In this document: in pieces, positions 53,501 to 62,379 of the stretch
How positions within the stretch are numbered: position 1 is the first letter of the stretch
Layout: each line of letters opens with the position of its first letter
Assembly (NCBI RefSeq): GCF_001267405.1
Contig: NZ_CP012369.1
Span: 1,638,001 to 1,702,000, forward strand
From: Moorella thermoacetica
Lineage (GTDB): Bacteria > Bacillota > DSM-521 > Neomoorellales > Neomoorellaceae
DNA: 64,000 bases
Direction of reading: 5' to 3'
The notes under the pieces: generated by a model
Told to the model about the DNA's origin: nothing
What the model saw: only the letters and a program-made list of their open reading frames with translations
Databases searched by the model: none
Translations under genes and position numbers: made by a program

Positions 53501-54661
53501 TCAAGGCATGGTCAGCCTTTTGATGAGCATTGTCCCGTAGCTCCCCCGCGGCAGCTTGAAGAAGAGGCGGATTTTTTGCCTGCCGGGGTAAAGGTCATCG
53601 GGCTCCGCCGGCTGTATTCGAAAATTACCGGGAAAAACTATGGCTTCCCTGGGCGTCGACTTAAAAAAGGCCTGCCGGACCTTACGCAGGTTGAAACTGC
53701 TGCGCTTGATGCCCCTTTCTTCCAGGATGGCCGCAAAGAGCCGCTCGCTCATGGCATCGGGAAATTCCATGCGGCTGGCAGCCAGCGGTAAGCTAAGCGC
53801 TCTTAAATAGCCCAGCTCTTTCCTTTCTAGACGCCGGTAAAAAAGATAGGGCCCGGCGGTGCCGGGTACGGCCGTAAGATCGAGGCCGAATTCCTGCAAA
53901 ATCCTCCTTAAAAGCTCGTTAAAAAGAAAACTCTGGTAGGCTGAAAAAAGCAGGGAGAGCTCTTCGCGGGGTATCATCTGCAAAGCCTCGATGTAAGCTT
54001 TGGGTTTTTCGACAAGCAAGGAAAATATTCTGCTCTCCATAGTGGTTTTAGCACGTGCCAGGCAGGTCGACCAATCACCCCAGTGTTCGCGGAAAAAGAG
54101 CTTGCGTTCCCTGGCCTCTTTTTTTTCTTCCGGGTAAATGCCGGTAAGGTAGATCTGCAGGCTGCCGTTATAATGCTTCTTCAGCAGTCTCTCGGCCATG
54201 AGGCCCATCTGGCGGTCCATGCTGCCAAAACGCTGGTTGTCATAGTAGTTGGGGTAGCCGAAACCCCGCACCTCGTCAACCCGGCGGCTGATGCGGCATA
54301 CCTCCGCCGCTCCCAGGGCGCGGATGGTGATAGCAAACTCGTTCCCCTCCAGGAGATCGGGACCCATGGGCCTGTCCATATAGCCAATACTCTGCAAGGA
54401 AAAGTTTTCTGCCTCAGTGGTTAAATCGGCGGGATGCTTCACTGTGACGTACTGAAAGGTATGGGCGTGCCAGTCCTTTAACCCCCCGTAAGCAAAAAGT
54501 CGGTAGGGAAGGCGATGGGCCTTTGCCAGCCGTATCAAAAGATCGATGGTATTCCATCCCTTCTTTTCAAAAAGATACAGCCGGTAAGGCCCCTTTTCCC
54601 GAATAGGAAGGCGGGCCAGTTCCCGGACCACGAAATCCTCGGGGATCACCTTTAATTTCAT
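53501..54661 (-). CDS. truD: tRNA pseudouridine(13) synthase TruD
   Basis: The 386-aa protein starts MKLKVIPEDFVVRELARLPI. It has the catalytic motif YGGLKDWHAHTFQ (Asp63), and NYYDNQRFGS and AYQSFLFNELLRR are TruD hallmarks. It converts U13 of certain tRNAs. TruD is patchy in Firmicutes, which makes it a mild oddity here. Confidence 0.9.
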   Translation of the reverse strand: MKLKVIPEDFVVRELARLPIREKGPYRLYLFEKKGWNTIDLLIRLAKAHRLPYRLFAYGGLKDWHAHTFQYVTVKHPADLTTEAENFSLQSIGYMDRPMGPDLLEGNEFAITIRALGAAEVCRISRRVDEVRGFGYPNYYDNQRFGSMDRQMGLMAERLLKKHYNGSLQIYLTGIYPEEKKEARERKLFFREHWGDWSTCLARAKTTMESRIFSLLVEKPKAYIEALQMIPREELSLLFSAYQSFLFNELLRRILQEFGLDLTAVPGTAGPYLFYRRLERKELGYLRALSLPLAASRMEFPDAMSERLFAAILEERGIKRSSFNLRKVRQAFFKSTPREAIVFPGNFRIQPAEPDDLYPGRQKIRLFFKLPRGSYGTMLIKRLTMP

Positions 54662-54838
54662 TGCTTTACTCCTTATGCCTGGTTATCACCTTCCTAAATA
54701 TGTACCACAATCCCTACCGCTTTGCAAATGGACCGGAGCGAAAACAAAAGCCGGAACCCTATTACGCCCAGTCCAGCATATGATGTATTGGATAACCACC
54801 CTTACCGGCGCCCGTTTTCCATTTCGCGCAATACGGCA

Positions 54839-55960
54839 TCACTGAAACTGCTGCAAAATATACTGCTGGAACATTGGCTCAACAAAAACATAGCTCCCAC
54901 GGGCCGTTTTTTCAATAACTGCCCTGCTGATTAGATGGTCGACAGCCCGTTTGATTTTATTTGGGTGGATACCCTCTTGATATACATTTTCGCCTGCCGC
55001 AAGCTGGTATAGCACCCTCCGGACTTGAGGACGAGTGCTTAAATCATCCAGCATTTCATCAAAGATTGGGGCAAGGGCCAGCATTGCCCGGTTATATCCT
55101 AACCGGACGTAGTCGCGCGTAAGGACATTATTACCAGTTTCCAAAAGGGTATAATAAACTTCCGAACAAAGGAACATTGTATCTTGCGGGTGACCACCGG
55201 AAAATTGAATAATCTCTTTTACCACCTCCGCATCGGTTTGAATGTTTCTGGAGGCAAATTTTTGAGTAATATATGGTATCCAATCGTCTTCAGCTATAAT
55301 AGGAATGGGAAGCATGATGGCAAAGCGGTAGAATGCTTCCTTTCTCCCACCAAAAAGGGTCTGCATCATGCCTTCCTTCGACCCTAGAAAGAGGTAGGCC
55401 ACGCCTTTTTGGGTCTGGAAATGGGCACGCATCCGTTTAAAGATTTCGGGGTCCGTTACCCTGGAGGCCTCCTGAAACTCATCAAACATGACCACCATTA
55501 CCTTTTCATCCCTGTCGGCCAGGATACCCGGAAGCTTCAAGGCATAGTCAAGGAGTTCGTCGTCCGATTTTTTATCGGGAAACCCGAAGGAAATCTCCAG
55601 GTCTTTAAGTTTAATAGCAAACTGCGCTCCACCAGCCATGGCTTTAGCCCGATCCCGTAAGACGTTCAAGGTTTTATTAATTCCCGTCCTGTTTTCCAGA
55701 CATGCGTCAATCAAACTGGCAGCAAAATCCCGCTTGCCGGAAAAACGGAAGAAGTCCACGGCGGCGGTATAAGCTCCCTTATTTTTCATCCTACGCAGGA
55801 CTTCGTGGGCTAGAGATGTCTTGCCAATGCGACGAGGTCCTGCCAACATCACACTTTGTCCTTCTGAAAGGCGATTGACTAAAGAAACGATGAATTGTTC
55901 CCGGCCGACCAGGTCTTCCTTAGCAACAGGACCGCCAAGCGGGAATAGTCCTTTTGTCAT
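54839..55960 (-). CDS. AAA ATPase of the archaeal-like/DUF234 type
   Basis: The 373-aa protein has Walker A AGPRRIGKTSLA (about 41-52), Walker B VVMVFDEFQEA, a sensor region LFLGSKEGMM and a winged-helix C-terminal part. The family is mobile between archaea and thermophilic bacteria and has no defined role. Some members contact partner nucleases. ATG 55960 follows CGGAGG (frame open to 55984). Its promoter carries tandem palindromes, so it is probably repressed. Location beside toxin-antitoxin debris suggests an accessory island. Confidence 0.8.
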   Translation of the reverse strand: MTKGLFPLGGPVAKEDLVGREQFIVSLVNRLSEGQSVMLAGPRRIGKTSLAHEVLRRMKNKGAYTAAVDFFRFSGKRDFAASLIDACLENRTGINKTLNVLRDRAKAMAGGAQFAIKLKDLEISFGFPDKKSDDELLDYALKLPGILADRDEKVMVVMFDEFQEASRVTDPEIFKRMRAHFQTQKGVAYLFLGSKEGMMQTLFGGRKEAFYRFAIMLPIPIIAEDDWIPYITQKFASRNIQTDAEVVKEIIQFSGGHPQDTMFLCSEVYYTLLETGNNVLTRDYVRLGYNRAMLALAPIFDEMLDDLSTRPQVRRVLYQLAAGENVYQEGIHPNKIKRAVDHLISRAVIEKTARGSYVFVEPMFQQYILQQFQ

Positions 55961-55991
55961 AACGAAACCTCCGTTGATGCTCACTATTTTG

Positions 55992-56025
55992 GTGATATTA
56001 TATCACAATCACCGTGATATGACAA
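55992..56025 (-). promoter_or_regulatory. Promoter and tandem operators of the AAA ATPase gene
   Basis: TTGTCA, 17 bases and TATAAT on the minus strand make a near-consensus sigma-A promoter. Perfect palindromes GTGATATTATATCAC (55992-56006) and ATATCAC-N7-GTGATAT (56000-56020) overlap the -10 and fill the spacer. Confidence 0.7.
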
Positions 56026-56121
56026 CAATTTTTACCAATAAACATTTTGGGTACTAGTCCATGGTCCTGCTTAATAACCCTGTTAATTGGTGTTATAATA
56101 TAACTACATGGAGATGGAAAA

Positions 56122-56256
56122 ATGGAACAGGTCGGTATTAGAAAGATGAAAACATCCTTAAGTCACTATATAAAGCGAGTTAAGCAGGGTGAATCTTTTA
56201 TTATTACCGAGCGCGAGGTCCTGGTTGGTTCAGAAGGGTTTTTCAGAAGATCTTAA
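56122..56256 (+). pseudogene. Phd/YefM-type antitoxin, truncated
   Basis: MEQVGIRKMKTSLSHYIKRV and KQGESFIITER are the N-terminal half of a Phd-family DNA-binding antitoxin. The frame then jumps, with a small deletion, to a tail normally out of frame (LVQKGFSED) and stops after 44 codons. The partner toxin is absent. Confidence 0.65.
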
Positions 56257-56446
56257 GGGAAAACCAAATCGACCGAAAGAGGCCTTTGAACGGGCTTTGA
56301 AACTAACCGGGAAGGCCCGTTCTTCTTCATTGTATTATCAGTTAGCCATATCTGTAAGCCTGGAAAGCTGCATAAATCCGGCATTTGTAAAGTTGAAAGC
56401 TACCTTGAAGAAATGGTTCTCCACAGAATGAAAATCAGGCCTCTTT

Positions 56447-56690
56447 ATGGTATCGAAGTTAGTTAATTTTCAGCTAACTCGATTGGACGTGGCGGTGTCT
56501 CTAAACAGCATGGCGGATTTCGCAGGTGGACAGGAGGATGTCCTAGCCTTGTTTTTATTTGGCTCCTACGGTACGAAATGGCAAACGGCACTATCGGATG
56601 TTGATCTGGCAGTACTGCCGATGCCGGAAACCTCGTAGGACTAAAAGCGCGAATTGGAGCTTATGGCTGAGTTTTGCCATATTTAGCGGA
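56447..56690 (+). pseudogene. MntA-like nucleotidyltransferase antitoxin remnant
   Basis: A 63-codon frame contains LFLFGSYGTKW and ALSDVDLAVLPM, the GSxG...DxD site of minimal nucleotidyltransferases (MntA, partner of HEPN toxins). It stops early. A shifted frame then reads KRELELMAEFCHI, which continues the family pattern. The HEPN toxin is not found. It is probably a decayed HEPN-MNT module. Confidence 0.6.
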
Positions 56691-56726
56691 GCGACGTGAA
56701 TACTGGATTTCTGAAGGGGCATCCTG

Positions 56727-57497
56727 CTAGGACGCCTTCTTATAGCTGCCAGCCAGCAGCAGGGTGCGGAGGATCATTACATTGGCACGCATGTTCTTGC
56801 GGATAGCTTCCCGGCCGGCAGGACGCAACTGATCCAGGGGGTGCAGGGGGGCCTCGCCGCAGACGTCGGCAGCGGCTACCTCTTTCTGCTGCGTAATCTC
56901 CCGCAGGGCCAGTAAAAGTTCCGCCAGGGTCATCGACCCCTGTTCCCAGTTGGTGACGGCATCCTCCCGGCACAACACGTCTTTATCGATGCTGATATAA
57001 ACGGTCCCGGTAGAATTATTTAAAACCTGCCGGAGCCAGGCCTTACCGGTGAAAAAAAGGAAGAGTACCTTCTCGCGGTGACGGGGTGGCACCCACCGCA
57101 TTTCATCCCCGCGGGTTCCGATAATTATGGCCTTCTGCAGGTACGGCAGCTCAAGGGCCCGGGCCACCCAGGAAGCGCAGGAAAGAGGGGCATGCGGGTG
57201 ATCTTGCTTGAGGTCGGCATGATTGTCAAAGAGGATTAAGGTAAAGGGGCGGGTCATGGCCGCCAGCAGCAGGTAGGATACATAATGGAAGTCACCGCTG
57301 CCGATTAAGGTAATCCCCCTTTTAGTCTTACCCAACCGGGTGGCTATCTCTCCCAGGACCTCCGGAGCGCAATACATCCTGGTACCCTTGAGGTCCCGCA
57401 GGTCGACCAGGTCATGGGGGAAACGGCGCAGCTCTTCCTGTTTAGCTAAGGTATCATCAAAATTCAGCAAGGTGACAACCTTCGGTCCTGTAAACAT
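56727..57497 (-). CDS. Arginase/ureohydrolase-fold protein
   Basis: The 256-aa protein keeps most metal motifs of the arginase family: SGDFHYVS (for GGDHS), LFDNHADLK (for FDAHxD) and SIDKDVL (for SxDxDxxDP). Changes at several positions suggest a different substrate from arginine or agmatine, or lost activity. Its neighbours give no pathway. It is transcribed in the same direction as polX, about 146 bases downstream. Confidence 0.75.
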   Translation of the reverse strand: MFTGPKVVTLLNFDDTLAKQEELRRFPHDLVDLRDLKGTRMYCAPEVLGEIATRLGKTKRGITLIGSGDFHYVSYLLLAAMTRPFTLILFDNHADLKQDHPHAPLSCASWVARALELPYLQKAIIIGTRGDEMRWVPPRHREKVLFLFFTGKAWLRQVLNNSTGTVYISIDKDVLCREDAVTNWEQGSMTLAELLLALREITQQKEVAAADVCGEAPLHPLDQLRPAGREAIRKNMRANVMILRTLLLAGSYKKAS

Positions 57498-57591
57498 GGA
57501 TCATCATCCCGGAAAATTATCACCTGTATTGCCCAGCATTTATTATACCATGATTTCCAGGGTTGACAAAAGGTGCAGGGTTTACCGCCAT

Positions 57592-57632
57592 AAGTTAAAG
57601 GCCGCCAGGGTTAACCTGGTGGCCTCTATTTT
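57592..57632 (-). terminator. Terminator after polX
   Basis: The inverted repeat GGCCACCAGG/CCTGGCGGCC around TTAAC has T-rich flanks on both sides. Confidence 0.55.
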
Positions 57633-57643
57633 TAAATACTGTT

Positions 57644-59596
57644 TTACGCCCCGTGCCTGTTCCGCTTCAACCCGGCCAGCAGCCGTTCCAGTTCCCAGGT
57701 GTTGACTACGTCCGCGGGTTCCAGCCAACCGCGCCGGGCGGTGAGGACGCCGTACTCCATGTCCGCGAGACGGTGAGGGTCATGGGCATCGGTATCAATG
57801 GCGATGGGTACGCCGTATTCTTTGGCCAGGCGGGCCGAGGTATCGTTTAGATCCAGCCGTTCGGGGCTGGCGTTGATCTCCAGGATGGTCCCCGTCTCCG
57901 CCGCCAGTTCTATAACCCTCTTGACATCTACGGCGTAGGGCTGCCGCCGGCCCAGCATGCGGCCGGTGGGGTGTCCCAGGATATCCACATAAGGGTTGCG
58001 CAGGGCCGCTTCCAGGCGGGCCATGATTTGCTCCCTCTCCTGGCGGAAGCCGGAATGGATGGAGGCGATAACCAGATCGAATTCCTTTAAAACCTCATCT
58101 TCGTAGTCCAGGCGGCCGTCGGCCAGGATGTCCACTTCGATCCCGGCCAGGATGGTGATGCCTTCCAGTTCCTCATTCAGGCGGGCAATCTCTTCCCGCT
58201 GGGCCTTTAACTGTTCAAGGCTCAGGCCCCGGGCCACCGTCAGGGAGCGGGAGTGGTCGGTGATGGCGATATACTGGTAGCCCCTGGCCCTGGCTGCCGC
58301 GGCCATGGCGGCAATGGTCTCCACTCCGTCGCTGTAGCGGCTGTGCATATGCAGGTCGCCACGGATATCGGCGAGGGTAACAAGGTGGGGCAGTTCCCCC
58401 CGCCGGGCGGCTGCGAGCTCTCCCCGGTCTTCCCGGAGTTCGGGGACGATGTAAGGTAAACCCAGGCGCTGGTAAAAGGCAGCTTCAACCGGCTCCCTCA
58501 CCCCGGCGTGTTCTTCCCGTGCATTGGTCCCGGTACCGGCATGTGTAAGGGGTGCGCCGGCGTGTGCAGGGGGGACGCCGGTACCAGGAGCACCGCCGGC
58601 GACCCCGGGGGTATCCTCCTTAGCCGTCGCCCCGGATGTTGCAAAGGCGGCAGCTGCTTCCCCATGGGACCCGCCGCCCTTTCCCGGGGCTTCCGTAGTT
58701 CCCCCGGCCAGCACGTCCTCCTCCTCGGCCAGCCAGCGCGGGGTAACCAGGCCCAGGTCGGCCGCCCCAAGGCCTCTTTCGGCGGCCAGGCGAAGCAGGG
58801 CCCGGCGATGCGCCTTTGACCCGGTGGCATAAAAGAGGGTGGCCGGGAAATCCTCCGGGGGAACCATGATCACTTCGATCTTCAGGCCCAGGTTCGTCTG
58901 CAGGGCCAGGCGGTCCGGTTCCCTGGCCAGGACTTCCTTGACCTGGGGGTGGCGGACCAGGACTGCCGCCACCTGGTTGTCCGGCTCGACGGCGGCCACC
59001 AGATCAATATCCCCCACCATTTCTTTACCGCGGCGGACGCTCCCGGCTATTTCCGCCCGGACCACCCCCGGCAGGGCCAGGAGTTGAGCCCGCAACAACA
59101 GGGCCAGGGGCCGGGCCACCCCCAGGGGTACCCGGTCCTGGACCTCCCGCAGCATCTCCAGCCCCCGCAGAATGGCCAGTTCCGTCTTGCTGCCCAGACC
59201 CGGCAGGGTGCGGATGCGCCTCTCCCAGGCCGCCTGTTCCAGCTCAGCCAGGGTCGTAATCCCCAGTCCCTGGTGAATCTGGCGGACGGTACGGCTGCCC
59301 AGCCCCGGGATGGCCAGCATCTCCCGCAGGCCCGGCGGCACTTCCCGGCGGAGATTGTCGAGAAAGGTAGAGCGGCCTGTAGTCAGGAGTTCGGCGAGCT
59401 TTTTGGCCAGGTTCTTGCCCACGCCGGGTATCTCCTCCAGGGCGCCGCGGGCGTATAGATCGGCCGCCTCTTCCTCCAGGTTCTCCAGGGAACGGGCGGC
59501 ACGATGGTAGGCCCGCACCTTAAAGGGCTCCTCCCCCTTTAACTCCAGCAAGTCGCCCATTTCCGCCAGGGCCCAGGCCAGCTCCAGGTTGGTCAA
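57644..59596 (-). CDS. polX: Family X DNA polymerase with PHP exonuclease domain
   Basis: The 650-aa protein has helix-hairpin-helix repeats (IPGVGKNLAKKLAELL, IPGLGSRTVRQIHQ, LPGLGSKTELAI) and the polymerase site GSVRRGKEMVGDIDLV (D196, D198). A C-terminal PHP domain starts DLHMHSRYSDG, with EVDIL and TDAHDPHRL as metal ligands. It fills repair gaps. Between the two domains lies an unusual Gly/Ala/Thr-rich insert of about 70 residues (297-367), so the protein is longer than the usual 570-580 aa. The TTG start overlaps the zapA stop by 4 bases. Confidence 0.92.
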   Translation of the reverse strand: MTNLELAWALAEMGDLLELKGEEPFKVRAYHRAARSLENLEEEAADLYARGALEEIPGVGKNLAKKLAELLTTGRSTFLDNLRREVPPGLREMLAIPGLGSRTVRQIHQGLGITTLAELEQAAWERRIRTLPGLGSKTELAILRGLEMLREVQDRVPLGVARPLALLLRAQLLALPGVVRAEIAGSVRRGKEMVGDIDLVAAVEPDNQVAAVLVRHPQVKEVLAREPDRLALQTNLGLKIEVIMVPPEDFPATLFYATGSKAHRRALLRLAAERGLGAADLGLVTPRWLAEEEDVLAGGTTEAPGKGGGSHGEAAAAFATSGATAKEDTPGVAGGAPGTGVPPAHAGAPLTHAGTGTNAREEHAGVREPVEAAFYQRLGLPYIVPELREDRGELAAARRGELPHLVTLADIRGDLHMHSRYSDGVETIAAMAAAARARGYQYIAITDHSRSLTVARGLSLEQLKAQREEIARLNEELEGITILAGIEVDILADGRLDYEDEVLKEFDLVIASIHSGFRQEREQIMARLEAALRNPYVDILGHPTGRMLGRRQPYAVDVKRVIELAAETGTILEINASPERLDLNDTSARLAKEYGVPIAIDTDAHDPHRLADMEYGVLTARRGWLEPADVVNTWELERLLAGLKRNRHGA

Positions 59597-59868
59597 CCCT
59601 GTTTTTCCTCCTGTATCAATTTCACCAGGGTGTCGTAATCCTGCTGTACTTTGTAGAGCTCGTCGGCAATATTCAACGCGGCGAGGACGGCCACCTTCAC
59701 GGGCGAATAGTGGGGGAATTTCTGGTTTACCTGACGCATCTTTTTATCCACATAGGCGGCCAGCATCTGGATATATTCCGGGGCTTCCCCTTTAACTACA
59801 TAGTCCTGGCCGTTAATATTCACTGTGGTGCGGTCCTGAGCCGCCACCTGGCCTTCGGCCTGGGGCAA
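59593..59868 (-). CDS. zapA: Cell division protein ZapA
   Basis: The 91-aa FtsZ-ring-associated protein reads TTVNINGQDYVVKGEAPEYI, then LAAYVDKKMRQVNQ. A helical tail ends VQQDYDTLVKLIQEE. TTG 59868 follows AAAGGGAGGG. It sits between pheT and polX, a common Firmicute arrangement, and is coupled to polX by a TTGA overlap. Confidence 0.9.
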   Translation of the reverse strand: MPQAEGQVAAQDRTTVNINGQDYVVKGEAPEYIQMLAAYVDKKMRQVNQKFPHYSPVKVAVLAALNIADELYKVQQDYDTLVKLIQEEKQG

Positions 59869-59953
59869 GCTGATCCCTCCCTTTCGCCTGGTAGCTTTTT
59901 TACCTTACTTTCGCTTCCGGGCGGCAAAATCCTCCCGCCGGCAAAAAAATCTC

Positions 59954-62371
59954 CTACTGTCGCAAACTGGCCCCCAGACGTTCCTCCAGGGCCCTTTGAA
60001 TCCTTTCCTGGGCTGCATTGACCTCGGCATCGGTCAGGGTCCGGTCGGGCAACTGATAGACCAGGGAATAGGCCAGGCTCTTGCATCCCTCCGGCACCGG
60101 GGCGCCTTCATAGACATCGAAGAGGGCGATGGCCCGCAGCAGTTCGCCCCCGGCCTCCCTGATTACCCCGGCCACGGCCGCCGCCGGGGTCGTGGCCGGC
60201 ACCACCACCGCCAGGTCCCGTTCCACGGCCGGGAAACGGGGCAGGGGTTCATAGCGGGGCACCCTCAGTGCCAGGTCCCCGGCAGCCTCCCAGTCCAGTT
60301 CAAAGGCGCAGGCCCTTGCCGGCAGCTCCACGGCCGCCAGAACATCCGGGTGCAGTTCCCCCAGGTAGCCCAGGACCCTGGTACCGGCCTTGATGGTCGC
60401 GGCCCGGCCGGGATGGAGGAAGGGATAGGCATTACTGGCTTCCCAGGAAACGTCCCTTACCCGGAGCCGGCTGAATATACTTTCGAGGATACCCTTCAGG
60501 TAATAAAAATCCATCTCCCCGGCCGGCCAGTTCCATCCCCGCGGGGTGGTCCCCATGACCAGCCCGGCCAGGCGCAGTGGTTCACCGGGCCGGCGGGACC
60601 CTGCCGGTATAAATACCCGCCCCAGTTCATAGATGGCCACCGGCAGCACCCGGCGGCTGGCGTTTCGGCCGGCCACCTCCAATAAGCCCGGCAGCAAGGA
60701 GGGCCGCATGATGCTCTGCTCTTCCCTTAAAGGATTCTGGATCTTCACTGTACGGCGCCAGGGGTGGTCCTCCGGCAGCCGCAGTTGATCCAGGGCCCTG
60801 GGACCGATAAAGCTGTAGGTGATGACCTCCGCCAGCCCGGCGGCCGCCGCCGCTTCCCTGCCGGCCTCTTCCCAGCGCTGGGCCGGGGCCTGTTTTTCCC
60901 TGGCCGTGAGGTTACCCGGCAGGGTGACGGGGATGCGGTTATAGCCATAGAGGCGGGCTATCTCTTCCACCAGGTCAATCTCCCCGGTCAGGTCGCCCCG
61001 GTAGGCCGGGACGGTCACCTGGAAGGGGCCTTCACCCCGGACTTCCAGGTGCAGGCGCTCCAGGAGTTCCTTCATGGTTGTTGGTGCCAGTTCCGTCCCC
61101 AGGAGGTAGTTTACCCGCTCCGGCCGCAGCTCAATAGTGACCGGCTGGCGCCGTTTTACATAGCAGTCGATGCGGCCAGGGGCCACCCGGCCCCCGGCCA
61201 GTTCGGCCATTAACCGCGCCGCCCGGTCGGCCGCAGCTGGCGCGCCCTCCAGGTTGACCCCCCGTTCAAAACGGGTCGAGGCCTCCGAGCGCAAGCCCAG
61301 GCGGCGGGAGGTACGGCGGATGGAAGCACCGTCAAAATGGGCGGATTCGATCAGGATATTGGTGGTTGCCGGGGTAACCTCCGTCGCCAGCCCTCCCATG
61401 ACGCCGGCTACGGCTACCGGCCGCGCAGCGTCGGCGATGACCAGCATCTCCGGATCCAGCTCCCGTTCCACTCCATCCAGGGTCGTTATTTTTTCTCCCG
61501 GCCCGGCCCGGCGCACGATTATCCGGTGTCCTTCCAGGAGGTCGTAATCAAAGGCATGGAGGGGCTGGCCCATCTCCAGCATGATAAAGTTAGTTATGTC
61601 AACCACGTTGTTGATCGGCCGCATACCTGCGGCCCGTAAAAAGGCCTGCAGCCAGGCCGGTGAGGGGCCGATGCGCACTCCCTGGACCAGGCGAGCCACA
61701 TAGCGGGCGCAGAGGTCCGGGGCGGTAATTTCTACCGTCGCCAGACCGGTAATTTCCGGGCCGTCCTCGCCGGGAAGAGTGGCCGGCAGGTGGATGGGGG
61801 CGCCGGTAATAGCCGCCACTTCCCGTGCGACGCCCAAAATGCTCAGGCAGTCGGCCCGGTTGGGGGTCAACTCCAGAACCAGGACTACGTCCTTGAGGCC
61901 CAGGACTTCAGCCGCATCCGCTCCCGGGGAGGCATCGGGGGGCAGGGTGATGATGCCTTCCCTGTCTTCCGGGGAAACCAGGCTGACATCCAGGCCAAGC
62001 TCCTGGGCCGAACAAAGCATTCCTTCGGAGACCACGCCGCGGAAGGTAGCCCGGTGAATCTCCCTTCCTCCCGGCAACCTGGCGCCTTCCAGGGCGACGG
62101 CTACCATCTGGCCCTCATGGACGTTGGGAGCCCCCGTTACCAGCTGGAGTTCCCGGCCGGCGTCGACGTTGCAGATGACCAGGTGGTCGGCATCGGGATG
62201 GGGGGTGATGGTTTTTATTTTCCCGGCCACTACCTTCTGAAAGCCGGGGGTGAGGTCTTCGACACCCTCAACCGCCAGGCCGGCCATGGTGAGCTTGTCG
62301 GCCAGCTCTGCAGGCGGCAGGGTGACGTCGACGTATTGTTGTAGCCATTTATACGGGACTCGCAAAGGCAT
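59954..62371 (-). CDS. pheT: Phenylalanyl-tRNA synthetase beta subunit
   Basis: The 805-aa subunit begins MPLRVPYKWLQQYVDVTLPP. It has an EMAP-type tRNA-binding domain (about 40-150: VVAGKIKTITPHPDADHLVI), the B3/B4 editing region, the B5 domain and a C-terminal anticodon-binding FDX-ACB domain ending LTDAEVNAAQERIQRALEER. It forms an alpha2-beta2 enzyme with PheS, whose gene ends 8 bases upstream. Confidence 0.95.
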   Translation of the reverse strand: MPLRVPYKWLQQYVDVTLPPAELADKLTMAGLAVEGVEDLTPGFQKVVAGKIKTITPHPDADHLVICNVDAGRELQLVTGAPNVHEGQMVAVALEGARLPGGREIHRATFRGVVSEGMLCSAQELGLDVSLVSPEDREGIITLPPDASPGADAAEVLGLKDVVLVLELTPNRADCLSILGVAREVAAITGAPIHLPATLPGEDGPEITGLATVEITAPDLCARYVARLVQGVRIGPSPAWLQAFLRAAGMRPINNVVDITNFIMLEMGQPLHAFDYDLLEGHRIIVRRAGPGEKITTLDGVERELDPEMLVIADAARPVAVAGVMGGLATEVTPATTNILIESAHFDGASIRRTSRRLGLRSEASTRFERGVNLEGAPAAADRAARLMAELAGGRVAPGRIDCYVKRRQPVTIELRPERVNYLLGTELAPTTMKELLERLHLEVRGEGPFQVTVPAYRGDLTGEIDLVEEIARLYGYNRIPVTLPGNLTAREKQAPAQRWEEAGREAAAAAGLAEVITYSFIGPRALDQLRLPEDHPWRRTVKIQNPLREEQSIMRPSLLPGLLEVAGRNASRRVLPVAIYELGRVFIPAGSRRPGEPLRLAGLVMGTTPRGWNWPAGEMDFYYLKGILESIFSRLRVRDVSWEASNAYPFLHPGRAATIKAGTRVLGYLGELHPDVLAAVELPARACAFELDWEAAGDLALRVPRYEPLPRFPAVERDLAVVVPATTPAAAVAGVIREAGGELLRAIALFDVYEGAPVPEGCKSLAYSLVYQLPDRTLTDAEVNAAQERIQRALEERLGASLRQ

Positions 62372-62379
62372 TCACTCCT

